Of a stretch of DNA of 64,000 bases, positions 34,245 through 43,504 are shown piece by piece. The position numbers were made by a program, and so were the translations under genes. Numbering within the stretch: the first letter of the stretch is position 1; each line of letters starts with the position of its first letter. Source of the stretch: Clostridia bacterium (GTDB lineage: Bacteria > Bacillota > Clostridia > Christensenellales > Aristaeellaceae). The stretch covers positions 217,812-281,811 of the forward strand of contig JAFUDS010000001.1 of the NCBI GenBank assembly GCA_017464305.1, in the 5' to 3' direction. Below the pieces are notes generated by a model that was given only the letters and a program-made list of their open reading frames with translations, searched no databases and was not told the DNA's origin.

Positions 34245-34886
34245 TTAGGCCTTGACGGTGTCACGGATGATCAGCAGGCCTTCGTTGGGGCCGGGCACAG
34301 CGCCCTTGACCAGCAGCAGGTTGCGTTCCGCGTCCACCTGGACGACTTCCAGATTCTGCACCGTGACCCGATCCACACCGTAGTGGCCGGCCATGTGCTT
34401 GTTCTTGAACACCCGGCTCGGGTCGGAGTTCGCGCTCAGAGAGCCAACGCCGCGGTGATACTTGGAGCCGTGCGCCATGGGGCCGGTGTGCTGATTCCAA
34501 CGCTGGATGGCGCCAGTGTAGCCGTGGCCCTTGCTGGTGCCAGTAACGTCGATTTTGTCGCCGCTGGCGAACTGATCAGCCTTCAGCACGTCGCCCACTT
34601 TATAGCCGCTGCAGTCGTCGAACCGGAATTCCCGCAGATGACGCTTGGCATCCACGCCGGCCTTCTTGAAATGGCCCAGCTCCGGCTTGTTCAGCAGCTT
34701 CTTGGCCCGAGTCTCGGTCAGATCGCCAAAACCGACCTGCACGGCATCGTAGCCATCGCTTTCCTTGTTCTTCGTCTGCACCACAGTGCAGGGGCCCGCT
34801 TCAATCACGGTGACCGGGATCAGACGTCCGTCTTCCGCGAAGACCTGAGTCATACCGATCTTTTTACCCACGATCGCTTTCTTCAT
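34245..34886 (-). CDS. rplC: 50S ribosomal protein L3
   Basis: This 213-residue protein ([20 protein letters not shown]) contains [20 protein letters not shown] and a final MAGHYG stretch typical of L3. It is one of the first proteins to bind 23S rRNA in assembly. Confidence 0.98.
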   Translation of the reverse strand: MKKAIVGKKIGMTQVFAEDGRLIPVTVIEAGPCTVVQTKNKESDGYDAVQVGFGDLTETRAKKLLNKPELGHFKKAGVDAKRHLREFRFDDCSGYKVGDVLKADQFASGDKIDVTGTSKGHGYTGAIQRWNQHTGPMAHGSKYHRGVGSLSANSDPSRVFKNKHMAGHYGVDRVTVQNLEVVQVDAERNLLLVKGAVPGPNEGLLIIRDTVKA

Positions 34887-34902
34887 TCTTCTTTCCTCCC
34901 GC

Positions 34903-35211
34903 TTACAGCTTCATTTCGATTTCGACACCAGCAGGAAGATCCAGCTTCATCATGGCGTCCACCGTTTTGGGATTCGGGTTAATGATGTCGATCAAACGCT
35001 TGTGAGTCCGGCGCTCGAACTGCTCGCGGCTGTCCTTGTACTTGTGCACAGCGCGCAGGATGGTCACTACCTCACGCTCGGTGGGCAGCGGGATGGGGCC
35101 GGAGACACGGGCGCCAGTGCGCTTGGCGGTTTCCACGATCCGCTCGGCGCTCTGATCGATCAATTTGTGCTCGTAGCTCTTCAGCTTGATACGAATTTTC
35201 TGGTTGGCCAT
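34903..35211 (-). CDS. rpsJ: 30S ribosomal protein S10
   Basis: This 102-residue protein ([20 protein letters not shown]) has the S10 signature [20 protein letters not shown]. It is the first gene of the operon, preceded by GAGGAGG and a leader of about 170 bases. No tuf, fusA, rpsG or rpsL lies upstream. Confidence 0.98.
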   Translation of the reverse strand: MANQKIRIKLKSYEHKLIDQSAERIVETAKRTGARVSGPIPLPTEREVVTILRAVHKYKDSREQFERRTHKRLIDIINPNPKTVDAMMKLDLPAGVEIEMKL

Positions 35212-35381
35212 TACCTTTTAACCTCCTCGATTTCGTTCTCGTTTTGCCGCTTTGGAGGGAGTTCGCAGGTGCTCCCCCGGGTTCGGCTTTTCGAGTCCGT
35301 CGCCCGATTGACGGGCTGGTCCAGGATAATTACCCGCCTGGCCTGGCGGCAACTTACCCCTTCATCCCTACACAGACAACA
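35212..35381 (-). promoter_or_regulatory. Structured leader of the S10 operon
   Basis: The ~170-base untranslated leader between the promoter and rpsJ holds several potential hairpins on the minus strand: CCGCC/GGCGG within GCCGCCAGGCCAGGCGGG, GCCCG/CGGGC around TCAAT, and GGGGGAG/CTCCC. This could be a site of ribosomal-protein feedback, but no known leader motif is recognised. Confidence 0.5.
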
Positions 35382-35386
35382 GTCGT

Positions 35387-35415
35387 ATTATACACGACTT
35401 GGTCAAGCAAATCAA
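35387..35415 (-). promoter_or_regulatory. Promoter of the S10 operon
   Basis: On the minus strand TTGATT (35415-35410), exactly 17 bases, then a perfect TATAAT (35392-35387). Confidence 0.85.
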
Positions 35416-35743
35416 TAGGGAAAACCCGGTTTTTTGAAAAAATATTTGAAAAATTTCGGACTTGTCAGCCTCCCAACCTGGCCATTTATCTTGCTTTTTG
35501 AAATTAGCATTGTACACTGTTTCATGCGTGCCTATGTTTTGAACAAATCGCGTTAATTCGTGGGTTTTCCCGCTTTTTCAGAGAATCCCTGTTTCCATCA
35601 ATCCCTTATTTTTCAACTCTTTCTCAGCTCTCATTTTGAACACTTCTCCATGCGTATCCATATCCATTTTCTTTTCACTTCCTATTTCCGACCTAAATTC
35701 CTCCTCCCCCATTATGCGGGGAATCCTTCCACCAACGTATAAA
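35416..35743. other. AT-rich intergenic stretch without a recognised feature
   Basis: About 330 bases between the S10 promoter and the ABC-F terminator. It is clearly more AT-rich than the surroundings, with long T runs, and may include upstream promoter elements. I see no convincing gene, RNA or repeat. Confidence 0.6.
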
Positions 35744-35785
35744 AGAAGAGAAGCTCCTCCCCATTCGGGAAACAGCCTCTCTTTT
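35744..35785 (-). terminator. Terminator of the ABC-F gene
   Basis: On the minus strand AGAGAGGCT and AGCTTCTCT form an outer stem with TTCCC/GGGGA inside, followed by TCTTTTAT. It begins about 10 bases beyond the ABC-F stop codon. Confidence 0.7.
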
Positions 35786-35794
35786 CCTTCCTCT

Positions 35795-37696
35795 TTATGT
35801 CTCTTCCAGCTCTGCCCAGGCTTCGTACAGCTGGTCGATCTTTTCCTTTTTCGCGTTATACTCCCGGGTAATCCGAGCCCCCTCCTCCGGATCCCTGTAG
35901 GTCTCCGGGTCGGAAAGCCGCTTTTCCATCCGCTCCGCCTCCGCCTCCGCGTCGGCAATTTCCTTCTCCAGAGCCTTCAGCCTTTCCTTCCGTTCCTTTT
36001 CCTTCCGCTGCTCTTCCCGGCTGCGCTTCTTTTCCTTGTCCGCGGCGGTCTTCGTCATCTGGGGCAGATCCCCATCCGGCTCCTGATCCCGGCTCACCTT
36101 GGCGAAATAATCATCATAGTTCCCCAGGTATTCCTTCAGCCGCCCATCCTCCAGCACGCAGACCTTCTGGGCAAAGCGGTTGATGAAATAGCGGTCATGG
36201 CTGATGGCGATAATCGTCCCATCGAATCCCTCCAGCGCCTCCTCCAGCACCTCCCGGCTGTCCATGTCCAGGTGGTTAGTGGGCTCGTCCAGCAGCAGCA
36301 CGTTATCCTTCCGCAGCATCAGCTCCGTCAGGGCCACCCGGCCCTTCTCCCCGCCGCTGAGGGTGGAGATAGGGCTGAACACCTCGTCCCCTGTGAAGAG
36401 GAATTGGCCCAGGGCGCCCCGAACCTCGTACTGCTCCAGCCGCCGGAACTTATCCCATACCTCGTCCAGGATGGTCTTTCCCTCGTCCAGCCCCGCCTGG
36501 TGCTGGTCATAATATCCGATATCCACGCCAGCGCCCCAGCGGATCATGCCGGCGTCCGGCCGCTCCTGGGCGATCAGGCACTTAAACAAGGTGGATTTCC
36601 CGGTACCGTTATCCCCGATCAGGGCGATGCGATCCCCGGCCCGGACGTGCATTTTCAGATCCTGGAACAGGGTCCGATCCTGGTATCCCTTGCGCAACCC
36701 CTCCGCGATCAGCACATCCTCCCCCGTGCGCCGCCGGGTTTCAAAATGGAAATGAATCGCCCCTTCCTCCTGGGGCTTCTCCAGCCGCTCGATTTTCTCC
36801 AACCGCTTTTCCCGGCTCTCCGCCGCCTTGATGCTCTTTTCCCGGTTGAAGCGGCGGTAGGTGGCGATGATGGCCTCCTCCCGGGCGATCTCCCGCTGCT
36901 GCATCTGCCAGGCTTTCATGCGAATCTCGTACACCTGGGTGCGCTTTTCCAGATATTCGGTGTAATTCCCATTGTAGGTCTCAATGGCGCCCATCAGCAG
37001 CTCCGCCATTCTGCCGCACACATGGTCCATGAAATAGCGGTCATGGCTGATGACCAGCACCGCCCCCCGGTAGCTCTGCAGATATTCCTCCAGCCAGGCG
37101 ATGCTCTTCAAATCCAGATGGTTGGTGGGCTCATCCAACAGCAGCAGATCCGGGTTGCTCAGCAGCATCCGCCCCAGACAGAGCCTGGTTCTTTCCCCGC
37201 CGGAGAGAATTTTCGTCCGCTGATCCTGGTACTCCCGAAGGTTCAACCCAGCCAGCACTCCCTGCACCTGGCTGCGCCATCCGTAGCCATTGCCGTCCTC
37301 AAAGGCCCGGGTCAGGCTGTCGTATTTTCCGCCCAGCCGCCGCAGCAGCTCCGGATCCCCCGCCGCCTCGGCCATCTGGGCCTCCGTCTCCCGCATTTCC
37401 TGCTCCAGGGCGACGATGGGGTCGAACACGCTTTCCAGCACCCGCAGTACGGTCTCCTCCCCGCTGAGTTCCCCCTGCTGGGCCAGGTATCCCAGCCGCA
37501 GGCCCTTCTGGATGCTGACGGTTCCATCGTCTGCGGTCTCTTGCCCGGCGATGATCTTCATCAGCGTGCTCTTGCCGCTGCCGTTGACCCCTACCAGGCC
37601 CATTCGTTCCCCCTCCTGCAGGGTAAAGCTGGCGTCCTTCAGCACCTCATGGGTGCCAAAGCTCTTCTTCACTCCCTGCAGCGATAGTATGATCAT
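35795..37696 (-). CDS. ABC-F family ATPase (YdiF/Uup type)
   Basis: This 633-residue soluble protein has two ABC domains. Walker A sites are GVNGSGKST (about residue 36) and GDNGTGKST (about 360); signatures are LSGGE, and both Walker B motifs are followed by DEPTNHLD. The interdomain linker carries the P-site tRNA interaction region, and the last ~80 residues form a charged coiled coil, as in Uup/YdiF. Such proteins act on stalled or antibiotic-bound ribosomes rather than in transport. It has no membrane segment. A repeat lies in the gap upstream. Confidence 0.93.
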   Translation of the reverse strand: MIILSLQGVKKSFGTHEVLKDASFTLQEGERMGLVGVNGSGKSTLMKIIAGQETADDGTVSIQKGLRLGYLAQQGELSGEETVLRVLESVFDPIVALEQEMRETEAQMAEAAGDPELLRRLGGKYDSLTRAFEDGNGYGWRSQVQGVLAGLNLREYQDQRTKILSGGERTRLCLGRMLLSNPDLLLLDEPTNHLDLKSIAWLEEYLQSYRGAVLVISHDRYFMDHVCGRMAELLMGAIETYNGNYTEYLEKRTQVYEIRMKAWQMQQREIAREEAIIATYRRFNREKSIKAAESREKRLEKIERLEKPQEEGAIHFHFETRRRTGEDVLIAEGLRKGYQDRTLFQDLKMHVRAGDRIALIGDNGTGKSTLFKCLIAQERPDAGMIRWGAGVDIGYYDQHQAGLDEGKTILDEVWDKFRRLEQYEVRGALGQFLFTGDEVFSPISTLSGGEKGRVALTELMLRKDNVLLLDEPTNHLDMDSREVLEEALEGFDGTIIAISHDRYFINRFAQKVCVLEDGRLKEYLGNYDDYFAKVSRDQEPDGDLPQMTKTAADKEKKRSREEQRKEKERKERLKALEKEIADAEAEAERMEKRLSDPETYRDPEEGARITREYNAKKEKIDQLYEAWAELEET

Positions 37697-37718
37697 CTTC
37701 TTTCTCCTGTCCGTACCT

Positions 37719-37804
37719 GATTAGTCGTGCGAAGGGATGTTTCACTCTGGGGCCCTTGGAAGACGCCGGCACTTAGCGGGTGTCGAACGCGCATACGACT
37801 AATC
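37719..37804. repeat. Dispersed 65-bp repeat (copy 1) framed by an inverted repeat over a stop codon
   Basis: GATTAGTCGT (37719-37728) and ACGACTAATC (37795-37804) are exact reverse complements. They enclose a 65-base core (37729-37793) that starts GCGAAGGGATGTTTCACT and contains GGGGCCCTTGGAAGACG. The right arm covers the stop codon (37799-37801) of the WalJ-like gene. The core is about 90 % identical to 58766-58830. Confidence 0.9.
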
Positions 37805-38614
37805 TGTCACTTGTCTGATGGTATATACTGGCCCCGTATGGTCCCGCAGGGCCACGTCCAGCTGCACATCCCTTCCAGGCTGAATCCCCTCCCGGGCCAG
37901 GGCCTGGATGGACACCTGCCGGGCCAGCTCCGGCGTGTTGTTTTCCCCGCTCAGATGCCCCAGCAGCACCGTGCCGGTACCGGCGGCGATCAAATGCACC
38001 AGGGCTTCGGAGCAGGCCTCGTTGCTCAGATGGCCGTGATCCCCTAAAATCCGGGTCTTCAATTGCAGGTTATAATGAGGATTGGCCCGCAGCATGTCCG
38101 GATCGTGATTGCTCTCCAGCAGAATCAGATCACTGCCGGCAATCTGGTCGTACACGAATCGGGAAAAATGCCCCAGGTCCGTGGCCGTGGCAATGCTCAA
38201 GCTCCCGCCATACAGCCGGAAACCCACTGGGTCCGCCGCGTCGTGGGGGATGGGAAAGGGCGCGACGCCGATCTCCCCTAAATAGAAATCCCGCCCCGCC
38301 TGAATCTCCTGCCGGAATTCCGGGGCAATCTTCCCGATCTTGCCGGCCATGGCCGCCCAAGTGCCCGAGGTGGCAAACAGGGGCAGATGATATTTCCGGG
38401 AGATGATCCCCGCGCCGTGGATATGATCGCTGTGCTCATGGGTAATCAGCACCCCGCTGAGAGTGGCCGGATCCACCCCGATGGACCGCAGCGCCTCCTC
38501 AATCTGCCGCCCCGGCTTCCCCGCGTCGATCAGCAGCCGCGTGTTGCCGTATTGGCAAAACAGCGCGTTCCCGCTGGAGCCGGAAAACAGGGGACAAAAA
38601 TACATCTCGTTCAT
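37799..38614 (-). CDS. walJ: MBL-fold metallohydrolase, WalJ/YycJ family
   Basis: This 271-residue metallo-beta-lactamase-fold protein has the metal motif THEHSDHIHG (HxHxDH) and further His in HDAADP and NHDPDM. The YycJ/WalJ group is linked to cell-wall homeostasis and DNA exonuclease activity and normally sits beside walRK, which is not the case here. The ATG at 38614 overlaps the licD stop (ATGA), so the longer frame from 38719 is rejected. It is the last gene of the surface-polysaccharide operon. Confidence 0.87.
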   Translation of the reverse strand: MNEMYFCPLFSGSSGNALFCQYGNTRLLIDAGKPGRQIEEALRSIGVDPATLSGVLITHEHSDHIHGAGIISRKYHLPLFATSGTWAAMAGKIGKIAPEFRQEIQAGRDFYLGEIGVAPFPIPHDAADPVGFRLYGGSLSIATATDLGHFSRFVYDQIAGSDLILLESNHDPDMLRANPHYNLQLKTRILGDHGHLSNEACSEALVHLIAAGTGTVLLGHLSGENNTPELARQVSIQALAREGIQPGRDVQLDVALRDHTGPVYTIRQVTD

Positions 38615-39354
38615 AAGTCCAAATGCTTCGCGACTCTTTCCTCCGGTGGGGGCGGCGTCATGTAGTCCGGGCCGAAGAGGATGGTCAGCACCTCTTTGTA
38701 TTTTTTCGGAATCAGGCAATCGATCCCTTCGAAGGGAACCTTAATCTTCTCGGCGAACTGCTCCGGATGCCAGACATGGGTCATCAGCTCGAAGGCTCCG
38801 TTGCTCATGTGCAGATCGTTGCCCGTCTTCACCTTCGTGGACACCTTTTCATACCGCTTAGCCTTCCATTGGTAGGAAAAGGGCAGCCCCATCAGATGGG
38901 TGACCCGCAGCAGAATCCGGTTTTTCAGCCAAAAACGACTGTAATCCACGTTCTTTTTCATCATGCCCTGTAGCAGGTGCAGATGCAGCAGATGCAGCTT
39001 TCTCCGCCAGCCCGCCGGCGGCAGCGGATCCAGGATAAACAAGTCCGTAAAGGCCGCCGCCTTTTCTGGATCCCGGTTCATGACCCGAGGAGTCCAGGTA
39101 TCCAGATAGGTCAACTCAAAGCGCTGATCGCATTCCTGGGGATAGACCTTCCGCAGCTTGGTGAACTCCTCCCGGGTCAGCAGCAGGTCCACATCATCAT
39201 CCCAGGGGATAAAACCCTTGTGGCGCACAGCCCCCAGCAGCGTGCCGCACATCAGGTTGTACTGAATCCCGTGGCGGTCGCAGACGGCGGTAATATCGCG
39301 GAGCTGCTCCAGCAGCTCCGCGTGAATCTCCTCTAAGGTCAGTTCTCTTTTCAT
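38611..39354 (-). CDS. LicD-family phosphotransferase
   Basis: This 247-residue protein carries the LicD core NLMCGTLLGAVRHKGFIPWD followed by DDVDLLL (about residues 32-58). LicD proteins transfer phosphocholine or another phospho-group from a nucleotide-activated donor onto surface sugars. The ATG at 39354 overlaps the transketolase stop by 4 bases (ATGA), which fixes the start. There are no membrane segments. With the sugar transferase upstream it points to phospho-decoration of a surface polymer. The decoration itself is unknown. Confidence 0.88.
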   Translation of the reverse strand: MKRELTLEEIHAELLEQLRDITAVCDRHGIQYNLMCGTLLGAVRHKGFIPWDDDVDLLLTREEFTKLRKVYPQECDQRFELTYLDTWTPRVMNRDPEKAAAFTDLFILDPLPPAGWRRKLHLLHLHLLQGMMKKNVDYSRFWLKNRILLRVTHLMGLPFSYQWKAKRYEKVSTKVKTGNDLHMSNGAFELMTHVWHPEQFAEKIKVPFEGIDCLIPKKYKEVLTILFGPDYMTPPPPEERVAKHLDL

Positions 39355-40277
39355 CTTTTCCCGATTATCTCCATGGTCTTTTTCACGATGGCCTCCGCGT
39401 CCATGCCGTACACATGGCGCAGATAGGCCTGATCTCCTACCACCGTGGTAAAGCAATCCTTCAGCCCCAGGCGATGGACCCGGCTGCCGGCGCCGCTCTC
39501 GGCCATGACCTCGCAGACCGCGCTGCCAAAGCCGCCGACGATGTTATGCTCCTCCACGGTGATGATGTCCCGATGGCGGGCGGCGATTTCCAGGATGGTC
39601 TCCCGGTCCATGGGCTTCAGGCAGGGGAAGCTGACCACCTCAGCGGAAACGCCTCGCTCCGCCAGCTGCTCCGCTGCCCGCTTCAGCTCCACCAGGATCC
39701 CTCCCGCGGACAGCAGGGCGATATCCTTCCCCTCCCGCAGGCGCACCGCCTGGGGGAAGGTCCAATCAATGATCTTTTCCTCATGAGCGTAGGGCTCGTT
39801 CCCCCGTCCCAGCCGCAGATAGCAGGTGCCAGGGGTGGCGAACATCACCGGCACCGCCGCCTCCGTCTCCGCCGGATCGCCAGGGGTGAAGCAGGTGATC
39901 TCCGGAATCGCCCGCAGGATAGCCATGTCCTCCGTGGCATGGTGGCTCATGCCCAGGCTGCCGTACACGAATCCGCCGCCCACGCACACGATCTTGACAT
40001 CCAGCCCGTGATAGGCGCAATCGTTCCGAATCTGCTCTAAGGGCCGCAGGGTGGGAAAATTCCCGATGGAATAGACCACCACCTTCCGCCCCGTCATGGC
40101 CAAGCCGGCCGCCAGGCCCACCATGCTCTGCTCGGCGATGCCGGCGTTGATCAGCCGGTCCGGATACTGTTCCTTCACCGGGCGCAACACCCCGAAGCCC
40201 AGATCCCCCGTAATCAGCACCACCCGGGGATCCCGGGCCATCTCCCGCAGCAGCGCCCGCACAAACGCGTCTCTCAT
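39351..40277 (-). CDS. Transketolase, C-terminal subunit
   Basis: This 308-residue protein contains the pyrimidine-binding domain (RVVLITGDLGFGVLRPVKEQ; NAGIAEQSMVGLAAGLAMTG with the catalytic Glu) and the C-terminal transketolase domain (GGILVELKRAAEQLAERG). It pairs with the N-terminal subunit encoded just upstream, overlapping it by 4 bases. Split transketolases are common in archaea and Clostridia. Location in a surface-polysaccharide operon suggests synthesis of an unusual ketose or branched sugar rather than central metabolism, which is inference. Confidence 0.9.
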   Translation of the reverse strand: MRDAFVRALLREMARDPRVVLITGDLGFGVLRPVKEQYPDRLINAGIAEQSMVGLAAGLAMTGRKVVVYSIGNFPTLRPLEQIRNDCAYHGLDVKIVCVGGGFVYGSLGMSHHATEDMAILRAIPEITCFTPGDPAETEAAVPVMFATPGTCYLRLGRGNEPYAHEEKIIDWTFPQAVRLREGKDIALLSAGGILVELKRAAEQLAERGVSAEVVSFPCLKPMDRETILEIAARHRDIITVEEHNIVGGFGSAVCEVMAESGAGSRVHRLGLKDCFTTVVGDQAYLRHVYGMDAEAIVKKTMEIIGKR

Positions 40278-41149
40278 GGCCTTTGCGCCTCCAATTCCTT
40301 CAGCGCTGCCTCATATTCCTCGCCCTGGGGCGTCCGATAATGCCAGAGAATATTGTTTTCCATAAAGCTGACGCCCTTGCCCTTGACGGTATGGGCCAGG
40401 ATGACGGAGGGCTTTCCACTGCCCGCGTTCCGCCAGGCCCAGTCGAAGGCCTCCTGCAGGGCGGGGATATCATGGCCGTCACAGCTCCGGGCGTTCCAGC
40501 CAAAGTCCCGCCATTTCGCCTCAAAAGGCTCCAGCCCCAGGGTTTTCTCCACGAAATCCAGGCTCTGCATGTGGTTATAATCCACCACTGCCACCAGCCG
40601 GTCCAGCCCATACTGGGCCGCCTGCAGCGCCGCCTCCCAGACCGCGCCCTCGTCGCATTCCCCGTCCCCCAGCACCACGCAGGTCCGCCAGGTTGCGCCA
40701 TCCATCCGCGCCCCCAGGGCCAGCCCCGCCCCGATGGGCAGCCCGTGGCCCAGGGCGCCGGTGGAAACCTCCACCCCCGGCACGCCCTTGTGGCTCACAT
40801 GGCCGCTGAGCCGGGAGCCGTTGGCGTAATGCTCTTTCAATTCCTCCACCGGGAAGAAGCCTCGCTCCGCCAGGGCGGAATAGACCGCGCTGCCCGCGTG
40901 GCCCTTGCTGAGGATCAGCCGATCCCGCTCCGGCCATTTGGGCTCCTCCGGCCGCAGGCGCAGCACCCCGCTGTAGAGCACGGCGATGATCTCCGCGACG
41001 CTGAAGATGCTGCCGATATGGCTGCCCCGGCTCAGATGGGTCATCTCCAGCCCGTTTCGCCGGATCAGCCAGGCCAGGGTTTCCGCCTCCTCCGCCCGGG
41101 GGCGCTCCCCGCCGAAGGCGCTGTGAACCCGCGCTTCGTATTCGCCCAT
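40274..41149 (-). CDS. Transketolase, N-terminal (thiamine-diphosphate-binding) subunit
   Basis: This 291-residue subunit has the transketolase start motif GSHIGSIFSVAEIIAVLYSG, SKGHAGSAVYSAL and the ThDP/Mg motif GDGECDEGAVWEA ... DYNHMQS. The ATG at 41149 is preferred because AGGTAAGG lies just ahead; the longer frame runs into the sugar transferase gene. It starts 4 bases after that gene and overlaps its partner subunit. Confidence 0.9.
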   Translation of the reverse strand: MGEYEARVHSAFGGERPRAEEAETLAWLIRRNGLEMTHLSRGSHIGSIFSVAEIIAVLYSGVLRLRPEEPKWPERDRLILSKGHAGSAVYSALAERGFFPVEELKEHYANGSRLSGHVSHKGVPGVEVSTGALGHGLPIGAGLALGARMDGATWRTCVVLGDGECDEGAVWEAALQAAQYGLDRLVAVVDYNHMQSLDFVEKTLGLEPFEAKWRDFGWNARSCDGHDIPALQEAFDWAWRNAGSGKPSVILAHTVKGKGVSFMENNILWHYRTPQGEEYEAALKELEAQRP

Positions 41150-41153
41150 ATCC

Positions 41154-41834
41154 TTACCTCTCCGCCGCGGCTTTCTCCGCTTTCTTGAACACGCCGACAA
41201 TGGTCTCCCAGAACAGCTGCCAGTCCAGGCCAAAGCTCTGGCTCTTTGCGTATTCTACCCGCAGCTGATTTTTCTTCGGCAGCACCAGCCGCTCAAAATT
41301 GCCCACCGGATCCTCCTCGCCCACGATCTCGTCCTGGGCGATGTAGACGATGCTGGATCGGTCCGTCACTCCGGGGCGGACCCACATGATGCACTGCTGC
41401 TCCTTGGTGTATTGGTTGGTGTACAGCAGCAGCTCCGGCCGGGGCCCCACAAAGCTCATGTCCCCTTTGATGATGTTGAACAGCTGGGGCAGCTCATCCA
41501 TCTTCAGCTTCCGCATGACGCGCCCTGCCCGGGTCACCCGGTCATCGTTCTTCGCGGTGGTGCCGCCGGTTTTGTCCGCCCCTACCACCATGCTGCGGAA
41601 CTTATAGATGTAAAAAGGCTGATTATGATATCCACCCCGCACCGCCTTATAAATCACCGGGCCCGGAGAATCCAGCTTTACCCAAATCGCCAGGGGAATC
41701 ATGAGGATCAGCCCGGGGATAAGCAGCACCAGGGCCAGCAGCAGATCGATGATCCGCTTGACCACCTTGCTGTAAAACGGATGGCTCAGGGGCCCGTCCA
41801 GATAGGGCAGCTGCGGCAAATCTTTCTTATTCAT
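41154..41834 (-). CDS. Bacterial sugar transferase (polyprenyl-phosphate phosphoglycosyltransferase)
   Basis: This 226-residue monotopic membrane enzyme starts with a hydrophobic segment (about residues 28-52, IIDLLLALVLLIPGLILMIP). It carries the family motifs PVIYKAVRGG, FYIYKFRSM, the catalytic Asp-Glu in KMDELPQLFNII and DMSFVGPRPEL. Such enzymes load the first sugar-1-phosphate onto undecaprenyl phosphate for capsule or glycan synthesis. It is the first gene of the surface operon, 11 bases after parB, so readthrough from parAB is possible. Confidence 0.92.
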   Translation of the reverse strand: MNKKDLPQLPYLDGPLSHPFYSKVVKRIIDLLLALVLLIPGLILMIPLAIWVKLDSPGPVIYKAVRGGYHNQPFYIYKFRSMVVGADKTGGTTAKNDDRVTRAGRVMRKLKMDELPQLFNIIKGDMSFVGPRPELLLYTNQYTKEQQCIMWVRPGVTDRSSIVYIAQDEIVGEEDPVGNFERLVLPKKNQLRVEYAKSQSFGLDWQLFWETIVGVFKKAEKAAAER

Positions 41835-41845
41835 TCTTCTCGCCC

Positions 41846-42700
41846 TTATCCCAATCCCAGCATTTCACTCAGCCGGTTCAGCTCGTCCAGGCTGGCATAT
41901 TGCAGTACGATCTTGCCCCTCTTCGGCGTGCCGGTCAGGGTGGCCCGCATACCCGTCCGCTCCAGCAGGCGCTCCTGCAGCTCCTTCAGCTCCGGTTCCA
42001 GCTCTTTTTTCTTGGCCGCGGGCTTCTTCGCCGGGCTCTTGATCTGGGCGGCCAGAGCTTCCAGCTGGCGCACGTTCAAGCCTTCCTCCGCCGCCTTCTT
42101 CCCCAGGCGAATCTGATCCTCCGCCGTGGTCAGCCCCGCCAGCACCCGGGCATGCCCCGCGCTGAGCAGCCCGTCCCGGACCATGTCCGTAATCTCCTCC
42201 GGCAGGTTCAGCACCCGCAGCAGGTTCGCCACTGCCGGGCGGCTCTTCCCCAGCCGGGCAGCCACCTTATCCTGGGTGTATCCGCATTGCTGCATCAGGG
42301 CGCGAATCCCCTGGGCCGCGTCGATGGGGTTCAAATCCTCCCGCTGCAAATTTTCGATCAGGGCGATCTCCATCTGGCGGACGATGTCCAGTTCCTTCAC
42401 CAGGCAGGGCACCTTCTCCAGCCCCGCCTGCCGGCTGGCCCGGTAGCGCCGCTCCCCGGCAATAATCCGATAGCGGCCATTGCTGGAGGCCACCACGATC
42501 AGGGGCTGCAAAACGCCCTGATCCCGGATGCTCTCCGCCAGCATGGCGATGCTCTCCTCATCAAAGGATTTTCGTGGCTGATCCGGGTTGATGTCCAGAT
42601 CCCCGATGGGTATTTCCTGCAGACCCGCGCTGTCCCACTCCTCCGTTTCCGCGAAAAGGGAGTCCAGCCCTCGGCCCAGGCCGTGCGCCTTCTTTGCCAT
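41846..42700 (-). CDS. parB: Chromosome-partitioning protein ParB/Spo0J
   Basis: This 284-residue protein has the N-terminal CTP-binding ParB domain (RRYRASRQAG within GERRYRASRQAGL), the helix-turn-helix (YTQDKVAARLGKSRPAVANL) and a C-terminal dimerisation region. It loads at parS sites. No full parS (TGTTTCACGTGAAACA) is seen in the window. It is 15 bases downstream of parA. Confidence 0.96.
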   Translation of the reverse strand: MAKKAHGLGRGLDSLFAETEEWDSAGLQEIPIGDLDINPDQPRKSFDEESIAMLAESIRDQGVLQPLIVVASSNGRYRIIAGERRYRASRQAGLEKVPCLVKELDIVRQMEIALIENLQREDLNPIDAAQGIRALMQQCGYTQDKVAARLGKSRPAVANLLRVLNLPEEITDMVRDGLLSAGHARVLAGLTTAEDQIRLGKKAAEEGLNVRQLEALAAQIKSPAKKPAAKKKELEPELKELQERLLERTGMRATLTGTPKRGKIVLQYASLDELNRLSEMLGLG

Positions 42701-42715
42701 GGATCGCTCTCCTCC

Positions 42716-43486
42716 TTATGCTTTCTTGCGGTTGCGGGATATCACTTCTTTCGCCAGCGCGTGGTAAGCCAGGGCGCCGGAGCTCTTCGGATCATAGATA
42801 TGGATGGGCTCCCCATGGCTGGGGGCCTCCCCCAGGCGAACGTTCCGCGGAATGGTAGTGGCAAAAACTTCCTTTTTAAAGTGCTTCTTCACCTGCTCCA
42901 CCACCTGCAGGCCCAGATTGGTCCGCCCGTCCAGCATGGTCAGCAGCACGCCCTCGATCTCCAGCCGGGGGTTCATGGTCTTCTTCACGCGGCTGACGGT
43001 GTTCATCAGGCTGGTGACCCCTTCCAGGGCGTAATATTCGCACTGGATCGGAATCAGCACGGAGTCCGCCGCGGCCAGGGCATTCAGCGTCAGCAGGCTC
43101 AGGCTGGGGGGACAGTCGATCATGATGTAATCATAATCCTCCCGGAGAGGGGCCAGCAGGGTCTTCAGATAATATTCCCGCTTCTCCTCCCCCACCAGCT
43201 CCACCTCCGCCCCGGCCAGGCGGATGTCTGAGCCGATGAGCTTCAGCTTTTTGACGCCGGTTTTCTGGACACAGTCCTCCATCTCGGCCCGGCCCATCAG
43301 GGCGTCATAGATGGAATTATTCTCCTTCACCCGGCAGCCCAGGCCGCTGGTAGTGTTCCCCTGCGGGTCCAGATCCACCATCAGGGTCTTCTTCCCCATC
43401 TCTGCGAGCCAGGCGGATAAATTGACAGCGGTCGTCGTCTTCCCGACGCCGCCCTTTTGATTTGTAATCGCGATGATCTTGGCCAT
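42716..43486 (-). CDS. parA: Chromosome-partitioning ATPase ParA/Soj
   Basis: This 256-residue ATPase has the deviant Walker A KGGVGKTT near residue 11, Walker B-like MIDCPPSL and the DLDPQGN motif. With parB it segregates replicated origins. The ATG at 43486 is preceded by AAAGGAAG; the longer upstream frame would run through the inverted repeat. Unlike the typical oriC-linked position beside rnpA and rsmG, the pair stands next to sigma-factor and sugar-transferase genes. Confidence 0.96.
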   Translation of the reverse strand: MAKIIAITNQKGGVGKTTTAVNLSAWLAEMGKKTLMVDLDPQGNTTSGLGCRVKENNSIYDALMGRAEMEDCVQKTGVKKLKLIGSDIRLAGAEVELVGEEKREYYLKTLLAPLREDYDYIMIDCPPSLSLLTLNALAAADSVLIPIQCEYYALEGVTSLMNTVSRVKKTMNPRLEIEGVLLTMLDGRTNLGLQVVEQVKKHFKKEVFATTIPRNVRLGEAPSHGEPIHIYDPKSSGALAYHALAKEVISRNRKKA

Positions 43487-43504
43487 GGAAGCTTCCTTTC
43501 CCTT

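Noticed and set aside
37729-37793. parS site suspected from TGTTTCAC inside the dispersed repeat
   Set aside because: Only the left half of the parS consensus is present; the palindromic right half is absent in both copies.
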